Below the pieces are notes generated by a model. That model did no database searches. It had not been told where the DNA came from and saw nothing but the letters and a program-made list of their open reading frames with translations. A stretch of DNA of 64,000 nucleotides from Anoplopoma fimbria (taxonomy: Eukaryota > Chordata > Actinopteri > Perciformes > Anoplopomatidae). Both the position numbers and the translations under genes were made by a program. The DNA lies in contig NC_072453.1 of the NCBI RefSeq assembly GCF_027596085.1, positions 6,505,448 to 6,569,447 on the forward strand. Direction: 5' to 3'. Positions 53,701 through 64,000 of this stretch are shown here, one piece after another; position 1 is the first letter of the stretch; every line of letters begins with the position of its first letter.

Positions 53701-56700
53701 TAAATGCCTTGTTCAAAGTAGTTTGACATGTAAAATGGAGACCTTTCACATATTGAAAGTTGATAGTTGATAGTGGAATTGAGATCATTTTTGTTACAGT
53801 AAATGTTAAATGATCCGTATATAAAATTGCATGTGTTCTAAATGGTAAACTGAGAAATGGATCTACCTCTCCAGTGTTTTCTAATAGTTCCCGAATGATG
53901 CGTCTATCGGGGTTATTTTTTTTAATTGAGGTCTAATTGTCAATGGTATGTTAAGTTACATATGATCATTCTATAAATTCCTTATGTTTTATTCCAATAT
54001 TACAAGTTGGACTGAAAATGGCCACGGACAATGTGTATGTCCAGGGATGTATTAAAGTGTCTTTGCTGTTTACTGGAACTCCTAAGCTGAGTTTTTGGGG
54101 AAGTTTGTGTTTATGTTTGAAGTAGACGCCACACCTGTGTCCATGTCCTTGTTTTTCCCCCCCGAGTTTCTGGCAGAAAAGGCTTCCTCTCTCTCAATGG
54201 CTGTGCTGTTCTAGCCCTGTTTGCTTTCAAAACAGGCAAGGTAAGGCCGTTCAGCTGAGGCCTGGCATAAGAGAAAAGCAACGCCCCATCCACCCCTCTT
54301 TTCCTTTACTAAATATTTTCTGCCGTTGCTAAATTTCACATAATTTCCTCTCACATTTTGATTCTTAAATAGAACCATATAACAACTTTATGTGTCAACA
54401 GTATTACGGGTTAAGCACCTACTCTGCCTGACAGAGCGTTATAGCTTAACAGCATGTTAGTTTTCTATTGACACACAGTCAGACAGTTATAACTTTGGTT
54501 GTTGTGATGTAAAGCTCTCATTCACTGTGCAGTCTGCAACATAAAGATCGTGGCTAAATGATTTAAACGGTCACACTGGGCCAGGAAAGGGAAGCTCCAA
54601 GGAGACAGGAAATATTAAATAGTCATTCAGCTGATCGTGTTGTGTTTTAAACACGGGCCGGCCAAGTGGAAAGTTGGTTGATTGAGCATTACAGCTGACT
54701 TCTGCTACTCTTTGGACTTTGTCTCTGTCTCCTCCCCTCTGACCACCCAGTGGAGCTGAACGAGGTGTTACATTTTCTTTTTTTTCAAATGTACTCTCTG
54801 GCACTCTCTGTGCGTGAAGGTTAGCCAGCATTTGTAGTTATTAGCTCTCATGGCAGGCTGGCCTTCCTGTCAGTGAGACCGGGCAGAGAGAATGGTTCTG
54901 GGCATGGTGGCTAGCCCTCTGGGCCCTGCTTCTCCTCTTGATGCTGCATTTATAATGGTACGTTATGCTTTCCAACATGACTCACCTGTCATGCCTATTG
55001 CTTCACAGCTTTGATATTTCATAATTTGTCTCTAGTTGCTAATAGCTTCAGATGTTCTTTTTTGGCATGTGTTGGTTTTGTGTTGAGCATTTTTGGTATT
55101 TGAACGTGTTGCTTAGAGGTGTTGATGCGACAGGTTTTGCTTGGAACAGCCATCTGAATCACAGCGAACTGTCTCTTAAGTCTATTTGTGCTCTGGGATT
55201 TGTTTGGTTGGCGTTATTGTCGTTGGTAACTACTGGCTAGACCTGAAGACTCATAATAGACCATCTTTGAGATGGCTGGTTTTCTTTACACTGTTTGATT
55301 AACCTGTATCTGTGCTTGCTGCCTTTTTACTGCACATTATTGCAAAGTATTCTGATTTGAAATACACCTGATGACTTTTTAGAGCCAGAGACAGAAGTAA
55401 TCATAATGCAAATGTTATCATTACAATGATGGTAACAGCTTGATGAGCACTACTTGATTGTCTGTGCAGAATTGCTTTAGAGGAGAAAAGTTTTCTGTTA
55501 TTTTAATCAGAAAACACAGTTTGTATATATACACACTCTATTTGTGTTTGTGCCCTGTTGTCACCTTGGTGAATTATTCAGATCAGTAAAATAATCTGCT
55601 CACTGCTTGATGCGCAAACTGTAATGTGTAATGTGTTTGTTTGTCTGTTTTTGTTAATGCAGCAAAATGAGGTGACAGACAGTGCGTACCTGGGCTCCGA
55701 GAGCACTTACAGTGAGTGTGAGACCTTCACCGATGAGGACACGGGGGCCCTCGTACCCCCCGAGATGCATGAGGAAGTGGAGACGGACAGCGGCATTGAG
55801 GCCACGCTGCACGACCCTGAAGATGGCGGAAATAGGTCGGTATAGATTTCCCAGTGTGCACAAGATTACAATATCCCACTGCACATAGTTAAGTTTGGCC
55901 AATATGCTCATATGTCCTGGATTCATATTAGTGTTCTGCTCTGTGTGGGGCGCTGGGAAGGCGAATTGTGACCCTGAATGACTTTTGTGATACATCATCA
56001 GTTGTAATCTACTTGTCATGAGATCAACGTCATAATGCTGTTCCGAATCGCTGCTGGCTACAGAATTTACCATAAATGTGTGTCAAATCTCCAGCTAAGG
56101 GTTAGCCCTGGAGATGCCCTGCACTGACCTTTCACACAGATCACGTGGTTTGTGAGTGTTGACCGCCCGACGCTGGATCACTTTGGTTCTATTTAGGTCA
56201 CCAGACAGGCAGATTAAACCGAGGCAATAGGCAGCTACCACTATATTTACCTTAAATACCTCTAGATACACCAGTAGGTAGAAAGTCAGTTAAACATACT
56301 GCATCTTACTCTTCTTCTGTGTGTTGTTTCCTCCGTTCTTTTCAAATAAGTGCAGCTCCTCATGTCCTCGTATTGCAACAGGCAGTTTGAGGCAAACATG
56401 TTTTCTGGAGGTCTGAAAGCTCATTCTGAGATAACTTGAAATGTGGACAGTGTGAGCTCCCGAGACCTTGAACACAGGAAAAACCTTCCACCATTCTCTG
56501 CCCAGGTCTTTGTGTCTGAGTGGATCATTATTCGTGCTGGCAGAAAAGAGACAGAGATCTGCTCATCCTCTCTAAAGTCTCAGTTAATGGCATGTACTTT
56601 TCATGATCACAGTGAGTGAAATATTATTAACCCCTGGACAGCTTGATGTGTTTTTCAGAAACCACAACGGTTCTTCTTATGGTTTTAACGGTTTTCATTT

Positions 56701-59700
56701 CTCAGAGTCAGATTATTTTACTCTTTCCCTATAATGTTAAGTGGAGGTTAATCTAATTAACTGCACTGGAAAGTCCCTCGTTGTCCAAGCCCCCATCAAC
56801 ACCAGCACTGCCTGCTTACTGACTACTGCATTAGGAAAATTGTCCAAATGGTCTGATGTATTGAGTTTCTCCTACTGACACACAGCTGTCGGTCTGTTTC
56901 ACAAGTCCTTTGAAAATGGGTTGCCAGTATTATGAGTATTATTTAGTATTGAGTCTTTGGAATAGTAATTTATCCATTTAAATTCTACCATACTAGACAA
57001 AGGAGCACCACAGTGAACTACATTTGATAACAAATAAGTGAGTCATTTTGGACCAGAAACACAGTATCAAGCTGTCATCCATTAGGCTCTGTTCAGACTC
57101 CAGCCCAAAGTGGCCCAAATCAGATTTTTTTTTGTTATATTGTATATGTATACAGGTAGTTGCAGCAGATGAGGTCCATGTGCCTGTACATGCATGTTCT
57201 TGTTGATAAAGTGCTAGGGGCAAACACAAGGGAGGAAGTGCAGAGAACTGAGGCCTTATCTGCTGACGCTGTGACCCGTCTGTCCGGCTTGGTGGCAGCT
57301 CAGAGTGTTCTCCCTGACAGGGATGTGTTTTGACTTCCTTTTCCATGATTGAGCCTTGAATTCCAGGAAGTGTTGAGTTAGCTCTTTTTTTCTCTCTGTG
57401 TTGTGGGCAAAACTCATTCTCTCCCCTCCACTTATTCATACCATTGCCCTCCTTTGTCCACTGCTGACAGGAACAACAACACTATGACCTTTTATATTCT
57501 GTTTGCCATTAATTTGGAGACTCATCACTAACTCAGCTGCCTGTTAATGGAGATAAGTTTTTATGAAAAAATATGGGCATGTTTCTCATGCCCAAACTTT
57601 TAAGGAGTTTTCCAAGTCACAAACAAATGTGCTACTTACAGTGATTCCATGTTGACTATGAGTAAATGCAACAAAAAGGTCAATAAGTAAACTGAGATTT
57701 TGTCATGTGTTAGCCCGGCTTACTTTAGCCATATTCAGGGTAGGAGTATATGCACTGGACTGGGGATTAAGGCTCTAACAGGATTAGCCTCCCCCACCCT
57801 CCTCCGTCTTACCCGTGTCCCCACACACATTTGACACTTGGACGGTCAGCAGGACTGTCTGTTGGCCGTTACTTAGCCTCAAATCTGATTAACCCAATCT
57901 CAGTCCACCCTTTCTGGTACAGCCTCAGATCTTTCTGGTGGCACGGACGATCCAACATCAGTCATGTGGCACTGATTGGCAGCTCACTAGAACCAGAGAC
58001 TTTGCAATTTTTCCCGAAAGCAGACCCTTTTGTTTTTCTCCAAACTGGAGAGTTGTGGTTTTGTTTTTAAATCGGTGTAACCTGTAAAACTTCAGAATTC
58101 CACTTTGGTTGTCTGGTGTTTTGACTCCAGTTGCTCCACGGCGTTCACGCCAGGGCAGTGGAGGGCGTTCAAAGATGCGTTCTCTTTCTTCGCCATCCAT
58201 CTGTGTAAGGGACCTCAATATGGGGCCAAGTAGTAAGAGCCTGAGTAAAGGGTAAGTGACTCCAAAATGTGGCTGTTTATGTAACCAGTTGACCTGCTGT
58301 AGCTGAAACTGCATTGTTGTCTGCTTAGAAGACGCTGATGATGACAAATTGTCTTTGCAGCAAACTGCTTTTTTATGTGAAACAGTAAATGTTTTGAGGT
58401 TTTAACACTGTGAATCAAGGTGAAGCTTTAGCTCTGAGTTGGACCGATGACTATCATTTGTCTTGTAAACAAGCAAAATGGGTTTTGTCATTGTGTGCTG
58501 AGAAGGCAAGCTTTTCTGCTGATTTGGACATCCTCGTCCTGTGTGTGCTTCAGACTCGAACATATCCTGTTGGACAACAGGAAAGGCCAGCTTTCCAGCT
58601 TTCCTGGAAAATGAGTATCAAAGAATGTATTTACTGAATCTTCCAGATCTACCCAGTAGAGTTTTGTTAATTTATGTAAAATAGCCAACTAATTATAAAA
58701 GTCATAGATACAGCCCTTTCTGTCAGCACACTAAATAACATATTTTACGCTTCACCCATAATCCCACAAACTACCATAGGGTTCCTCTCACATGTGCCCC
58801 ATCATGGTTTAGCGTCACCAGCAAGGCACAAAGCATTTTGTTTCAGCCAAAGCAGACTCTGGGATTAATTTGAATTAACAGATTACCTTTTGAAGACAAG
58901 TGATCGTCGAATTTGTCCAGATTGCTGCATCTTCCTGGGGGAAGATTAATTGTAGTTTGGGATTTACAGAAGGCTCCAGTCATTTCCAGGCTTCAGGGTC
59001 CAACACACCAACAACTTGTTATCCAGACAGTATTTTAGTCAAGTAGCATAGCATGTCTGTTTTCTTTGAATGAAGTCAAAAAGATGAGCCTTGTTTGTTT
59101 TGTCTGACATTGTGGTTTTGTAAATGGATGGCTATGTGGCTGTTTATACCCAGTTAGATATCCATTTTTATCCTGTGTAAACTTGACACATTTCCCTCTA
59201 TTTTTGGCTACGATCTTTATTTAACTATGCTGTTGTTGTATACACAAGCGAACACACACACTAACACTAATCCTTTCTTATGTGCCCCTCAGATTTTCCC
59301 TGAACTCTGAGCTACATAACCACTCACTGGTGGCGGTAATCGGTGGAGAGGAAGAGCACTTCGAGGACTTTGGGGAAAGTAACACCTCAGAGTTGCTCCT
59401 GGAGAGCAGCATAGAGGGGACGGAGGGGGAGGGCGACTCCCCTCTCCCGCAGACACCTGAGCAGCTCAATGGCTCCTCACTGCTCTCTCCCAGGTATGAG
59501 CTTGTCTTCCCTACACAACTAGACCAGAATACCTCTGACAAAGACAATTTTCCACTTTTTCACACGTTGAACTCTAATGACTTCTAACATGAAGTCATTT
59601 TGCCTGAAGATTATTTAACCAATGTGGATATCAATATAACTTTCGCCAGAGTTTCTTTTTATAACCCCTTCCTGATAAGAGGTGTGACAGTGATACATAC

Positions 59701-62700
59701 TCAGCTGTTCTGTCCAGGTTTTAAAGCCCTTATTTACGTTCCTTAGAGAAAATGTTTCTCTTTCAACAAAGACACTGAGGTCAAACAATGATAAGAGCTA
59801 TCTGGAGACGTCCTTCCCACCCTTATCTGCCTCCGTTCCTGCCGAAGGAGGAACATAAATGAACTGTAAACAAAGTTCACTCCGTCATACTTACTCTCAC
59901 TGTTGGCTAAATCCTGCTCTTAAACTGTGCCTCCTTTCATTTGGCCTTGTGAGATCCAATACTGAGTAAATGTTTTGCACCTACAAAGTAAGTTAAGTAA
60001 GCCAAGTCTTCTGGGACGGATAGCAGGTCGATGTTTTGTTGCACTGTACAGACGGAGGATCTAACAAGCTTTGCCTCCGGGCTGCAGTCATACAGATACA
60101 AGTAGACTTTAACAGCGGGACATGTTTGACAAACATGAAAATACAGCCACATTTCTGCACATACACACACTTCTCACTATGGAACTACTCATTTGTTTTT
60201 CTAGCCTTTTCCCAGTCATCTTTTTCCTCCCTCCTCCTCCTCTGTTTTCATCAGAGACTAAAAGCCGGATAATATGATGGTGTAATTCCCACTTGGGTGA
60301 TATTTCTCTGATTTGCGTTGCCAGGAAGCTCTTAACAAATAACTGCTGCCCTGTTTTTGTAGCCCATTACCAATATGGAAATAAGCTTGTTTCACTGGAG
60401 TGGCAATAATAGTAATAACAGAGGTACAACCTTGCTGTTAATGATTTTTTGCAATATGTTTGTTAGATTTTATGGATACATCAAGTAAAAAAGGATACAA
60501 ATAGATGTTGATCATGAATCCTCAAATTATGGTTGTGAACCAAAAATAAATAATTAATGAAATCCAGTCAGTGAATTACATGCAGTATGTGAACGATTAC
60601 ATGCCATCCAAGTTGGTGGAGGTTAGGCAAAAAAAATAAAATGCATTTTTTTTAACTGCATCCCACAAACTTCACCCACTCAGACTGAATGCGTCACCGT
60701 GTTTTGAGCCAATCACGCTCATTGTTGGCACATGTAGCAGTGCTGCCTACACACACCCCCACATGTATCTATCTACATATCACAGCGCTTTGACTACGCA
60801 TACACACACTGCTAAGGGGGGGCCCTCTCAGTCTGTTCTTCAAAAAGACACACAGCCCTCTAAGCATTATTTAACAAAGTCATCCTTCACTCTGTAAACG
60901 GCTCAGTACAACAGCGCATACGACCATCAAGTGACACTCGCTCACAGTCTGCCACGCCATGTTTCTGCCTACGTAGGAACCTTTGCCAGTGTTGCATAAT
61001 TCAGACCTGACTCGCTCCCTGAATGAACAATCAGCTGGCTGAGGTGATGTGAGGAGAGGGTACAGACTCCTAACAGTGAAATAATCAGCTCTGTGGTTCA
61101 TTAATTTGTTTGCTGGAGAACTTATGTGGTTTTGATTTTTTTAACCATTTTGTAGGTGTTCTAATCTCACAGCAAAGATGGTTTATGGCTGATAAAACAA
61201 GCACTGAAGAGAGATCAACACATTCCTGCTCTGAGAATGTTATGTCTCCTTACACTGCCCAGAAACAAAATCAAAGCCACACTGCAGCCTCTCTCACGTC
61301 ACACTCCCAGTTGTATTCCTCACACTTTACTCTTTCAAACTCTCCTGTGGATCTCACTAACACCTCCTTCACCCCCAGAGGTGTTCCTGTCCCACCTTCA
61401 GTGCACCCCTTCTTGTCCTTCACTCACCACTTCCTCCTCCTCTTCCTCCCTGTTTCCTCTTTCCAGTGCACCTGCTCCTCTCCCTGACTGCTTTCAGAGC
61501 TTCCTCAGGGAGGAGGCGCTGGACTTTTTCTGTAGCCAGTGTCACAAACAAATAAGTCGTCTCGAGGACCTCTCCACACGCCTCAATTTCCTAGAGATGA
61601 CTAGGTAAAGCGTCATTCACAACCCACTCCGGCTTCAAGCTGTGTGACTGTGTGTTGCAGTGCTGATTGGTAACATGCATGTAATGATAATGTGTGCATG
61701 CTGTGTTGGACTGGCATGGTGCTTGTTACTGATTATACTCTCACACATTCATTATGGTTTATTTTGTGGGTGTTTTTTAAGCCCACTGTTCCCAAACCTC
61801 TCTTATGTGTGTGAGTTGCAGTGTGTTAATATTTCACATTTAGAATTTATTGATGGAAAAACTTGCTTAAGTTATTTCAGTAGCCAGCTCATTCTCATTG
61901 TTACCATCTGTACAAATATATATATATATATTATAAACATTTTGCTCATCTGGAAATAAGCTGAATAATTTGATTGTAGAAATATGAAATAATACTCCTA
62001 GGTATCACAGGTGAGTGGTGTCCAGTATTTTCTGCTCTTCATGTCATTGTCCTCCTACTCCATTTGAGTTGTTGCAGAATGATTGTTAGTAGTGGAGTAA
62101 AGATTTCCAAAGAGCTGATCCATGAGTACTGACCAGTAGCTCTATTACAGAAACTTGGTAATACTGAAATCCTATTTGATCCTATTTGCAATAAGGCATT
62201 ATTCTGAGCTTTAGAATTCACTTCCAGGAATAAAACCTAAAACTCCCATTTTAGGTTTTATTTTAAGTATCTGTAATACTGTCACTGCCAGGTCAAACCT
62301 GATCCTAAATCAGCACTTGTCAGACTGTTAATAAACGCTGCTGTTTTTGTGTTGGATTGCTGTGATGTGTTAATATCTTGTTGCTTTAGTTTCAACAAAA
62401 CTGATTTGTCAGTAAAGCACCACTTCAAAATGTCCTTTTTTTCTGTGGGGCTCCTCTGCCAGCAGAGATAGGGTCGGGGGTTAGATAGGACGAATACCAG
62501 GAGATGCTATCTCTTTCCTTTATCCTTTCTCTCTTCCTGACACTTTTTCCCTGTTGCTCTGTCTCCCCATCCAGTGCTGGAAAGAGGCTGTCCAGCAAGA
62601 AAGTAGCAAGGTAATCCAAACAGTTACTCTAGTTTCAGTATGTCTTTATTTCTACTATGATTGTTAAAGAGCAATATTACAAAAACTGTTTGATTGACAT

Positions 62701-63880
62701 TTTTTCCTGTCCATGTGCAGACATCTCCTCCAGAACAGCTCCATGACTCTGGATACCATGAGCGACTTGACGCGGGACATCCTGGAGCTCGCTGATAACG
62801 ACATCACAGACAAGGTGAGCTCATCTGTCAAAGAACTGATGAAGCTTTTTCAGCAACACCTGCTTTTACATATCCCTCTGGTTACGCACATTCAAAACGT
62901 GTGAGCTGCCAGTTTCCACCTGATTACAGTAGTTGTTAAAGGAAGAAGGATGATTTCAAAATGGCAGACTAAACAGATACATTAGTATTGTTAATGCATT
63001 ATAGTTGACTACTCTTACAAGACATTTTGATGTCAGTGTCACCAACATTCAAACGTGCACTTTTCTTAGGTGCTCCTCCTTGAGCGTCGAGTGGCGGAGC
63101 TTGAAAAGGAGTCGGAGTCATCGGGGGAGCAGCATACGCGGCTGCGCCAGGAGAACCTTCACCTGGTGCACCGGGCCAATGCCTTGGAGGAGCAGCTGAA
63201 GGAGCAGGAGGTCCAGGCTGACGAGCAACTGCAGCAGGAGACGCGTCGTCACAAGGAGGCCCTGATCAAGCTCGAGAGGGAGAGGGGGCTGGAGCTGGAA
63301 AACCTGCAGGCCAGGTGAGCAGAAGAGAAAAGACTGGTCTTAGAATATCTATGGCTAAATATATTTATTGACTGTTGAACAGATTTCATTTTCCTGTATA
63401 AAGTCTGCACAGGCAACCTGGTTAATTGCACACAGGTTTGTACGTGTGTATTATATTGATGAGATAGAAATATACAACAAAAGATCTGATCTAGTTGCCA
63501 CCAGCTATTTCGATGTTTTTGATATGTTGTGATCATTTTTACTGGATATTTACATCAAAATCAGTCAGTGTTTGTTTGATACTGTGAGAAGTTTGTACTT
63601 TTGTTGTGTGTTATTTTAAAACTCACGTGGTCACTGTGACGCCAGTGGCTCTACACTGCCACCCTCTGGCACAAATCTGCCACTGAATATAAGCTGTTTC
63701 CCTGTGGGATTGCATCCTTTAATCTCAACAAGCAGTGTCGCTGTTCACTTTGTGCCTCTAATGTAGGATTCCGACGTGGATTTGTGTCTGTTTTTCAGGC
63801 TGCAGCAGCTGGACGAGGAGAACAGTGAGCTGAGGTCATGTGTTCCTTGTCTGCGAGCCAACATAGAGAGACTAGAGGAG
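41168..63880 (+). CDS. rab11fip3: Rab11 family-interacting protein 3, 5' ten coding exons (3' end off window)
   Basis: Exons 41168-42838, 49588-49681, 52853-52929, 55663-55835, 59293-59493, 61467-61604, 62575-62610, 62721-62814, 63070-63314 and 63799-63880; phases agree and 937 codons are present. The first 520 residues or so are acidic, Ser/Pro-rich and probably disordered. EF-hand loop 1 is DQDGDGFVRIEE (534-545), canonical; loop 2 is DPSGLGVISFED (566-577), degenerate. Then come DSAYLGSESTYSECETFTDEDT, an FFCSQCHKQI segment with CxxC, KRLSSKKVAR, and a long coiled coil (ERRVAELEKE, RLRQENLHLVHRANALEEQLKEQE). These follow FIP3/Eferin in order. The C-terminal Rab11-binding domain is beyond the window. 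FIP3 tethers Rab11 and Arf6 on recycling endosomes and at the cleavage furrow. It is longer than human FIP3 (756 aa). FIP4 is the paralogue alternative; adjacency to decr2 favours FIP3. Confidence 0.94.
43139..43230 (+). repeat. (TG)n-(CA)n self-complementary repeat in rab11fip3 intron 1
   Basis: TG for about 30 nt flips through ATA into CA for about 57 nt with one slip, so the block is itself an inverted repeat able to form a hairpin. Confidence 0.92.
43231..43647 (+). mobile_element. Inverted-repeat element in rab11fip3 intron 1 containing a nested MITE
   Basis: The 37-nt ends 43231-43267 and 43611-43647 are inverted copies of each other with one mismatch (outer end GGGTCCAGTTTTAGAAAC). 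A further perfect 22-nt inverted repeat with a 4-nt loop lies at 43534-43581 and uses the same core (TTTCTA/TAGAAA, ACATACTG). Tracts of TA fill the rest. No coding capacity. Reads as a MITE-like unit interrupted by the Tc1-type MITE listed separately. Confidence 0.7.
43312..43533 (+). mobile_element. Tc1/mariner-type MITE
   Basis: The ends CAGTACCAGTAAAAAGTTTG and, inverted, CAAACTTTTGACTGGTACTG match the terminal repeats of a common fish Tc1-like transposon (CAGTACCAGTCAAAAGTTTG type). The 222 bp joins the two ends with no transposase between, so it is an internally deleted copy. TA follows the right end; the left flank is not a clean TA. Confidence 0.8.
44704..44789 (+). repeat. (CA)n microsatellite in rab11fip3 intron 1
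   Basis: About 43 CA units. Confidence 0.97.
45174..45189 (+). repeat. Poly(C) run
   Basis: Sixteen consecutive C in rab11fip3 intron 1. Confidence 0.95.
49998..50052 (+). repeat. Retroelement tail fragment in rab11fip3 intron 2
   Basis: GATAA repeats followed by TCCTTTATTAGTCCCGCAGC and GGGGAAATTTGCA, a short 3' terminal block I recognise from many fish interspersed repeats. A second TAATC-type repeat sits at about 50500-50520. Confidence 0.5.
62575..62610 (+). CDS. rab11fip3: rab11fip3 36-nt microexon
   Basis: Twelve codons' worth of sequence with both boundaries in the same phase (CCAG|T ... AAG|GTAATC), so skipping would keep the frame. It encodes most of a basic AGKRLSSKKVA segment conserved with human FIP3, just before the coiled coil. 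The following intron is only 110 nt. Confidence 0.88.
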
Positions 63881-64000
63881 GTGAGAGCAACAATATCTAT
63901 ACCCAAGTCATCTATTGGTTTGTTTTGCCTTTGATATTCCATTTTTTTACTAGTCTTAACACTCCTCTTCATCCTACCTTTTGTTTTTTGTTTTTATCGT

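Noticed and set aside
61110..61466. Extension of rab11fip3 exon 6 to the left
   Set aside because: The conserved frame starts only after TTTCCAG at 61466; upstream sequence is a long pyrimidine-rich tract, consistent with intron.

Overview
The window looks like a piece of a ray-finned (teleost) fish nuclear chromosome. Genes are split into many short exons with GT/AG introns. The background is AT-rich and full of long CA/TG, CT and TA microsatellites. It carries tRNA-derived SINEs of fish type, a non-LTR retrotransposon end with a GATG tail, and a Tc1-like MITE. All gene identities come from matching spliced translations to remembered vertebrate families; no database search was run.

Layout. 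1-13 kb is intergenic: SINE, LINE and simple repeats, a 15-bp minisatellite at 10.3-11.1 kb, and an 89-bp near-perfect copy of part of the neighbouring kinase gene at 9.83-9.92 kb. 13.06-23.5 kb (minus strand) is sbk1, an SH3-binding-domain serine/threonine kinase of 434 codons in four coding exons. 23.5-27.6 kb is sbk1 upstream sequence plus an antisense LINE-derived piece. 27.77-32.41 kb (plus) is rdh13, a mitochondrial SDR-family retinol dehydrogenase, 357 aa in seven exons. 35.15-38.72 kb (plus) is decr2, peroxisomal 2,4-dienoyl-CoA reductase, 300 aa in eight exons, ending in the peroxisomal signal AKL. 41.17-63.88 kb (plus) is the 5' part of rab11fip3, a Rab11/Arf effector. Ten coding exons (937 codons) are present and the Rab11-binding C terminus lies beyond the right edge.

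The four genes are functionally separate: kinase signalling, retinoid/lipid carbonyl metabolism, peroxisomal beta-oxidation and endosomal recycling. They are not an operon-like system. The gene order is informative: from memory, human DECR2 and RAB11FIP3 are neighbours on 16p13.3, while RDH13 and the SBK paralogues SBK2/SBK3 lie on 19q13.42.

I found no previously undescribed multi-gene system. The most interesting signals are: (1) rdh13 intron 5, with a GC 5' splice site and a 75-unit TG tract ending 6 nt before the acceptor of an in-frame 102-nt exon; (2) the sharply bounded duplicate of the sbk1 catalytic-loop sequence; (3) a nested palindromic transposon cluster in rab11fip3 intron 1; and (4) the codon-periodic minisatellite.
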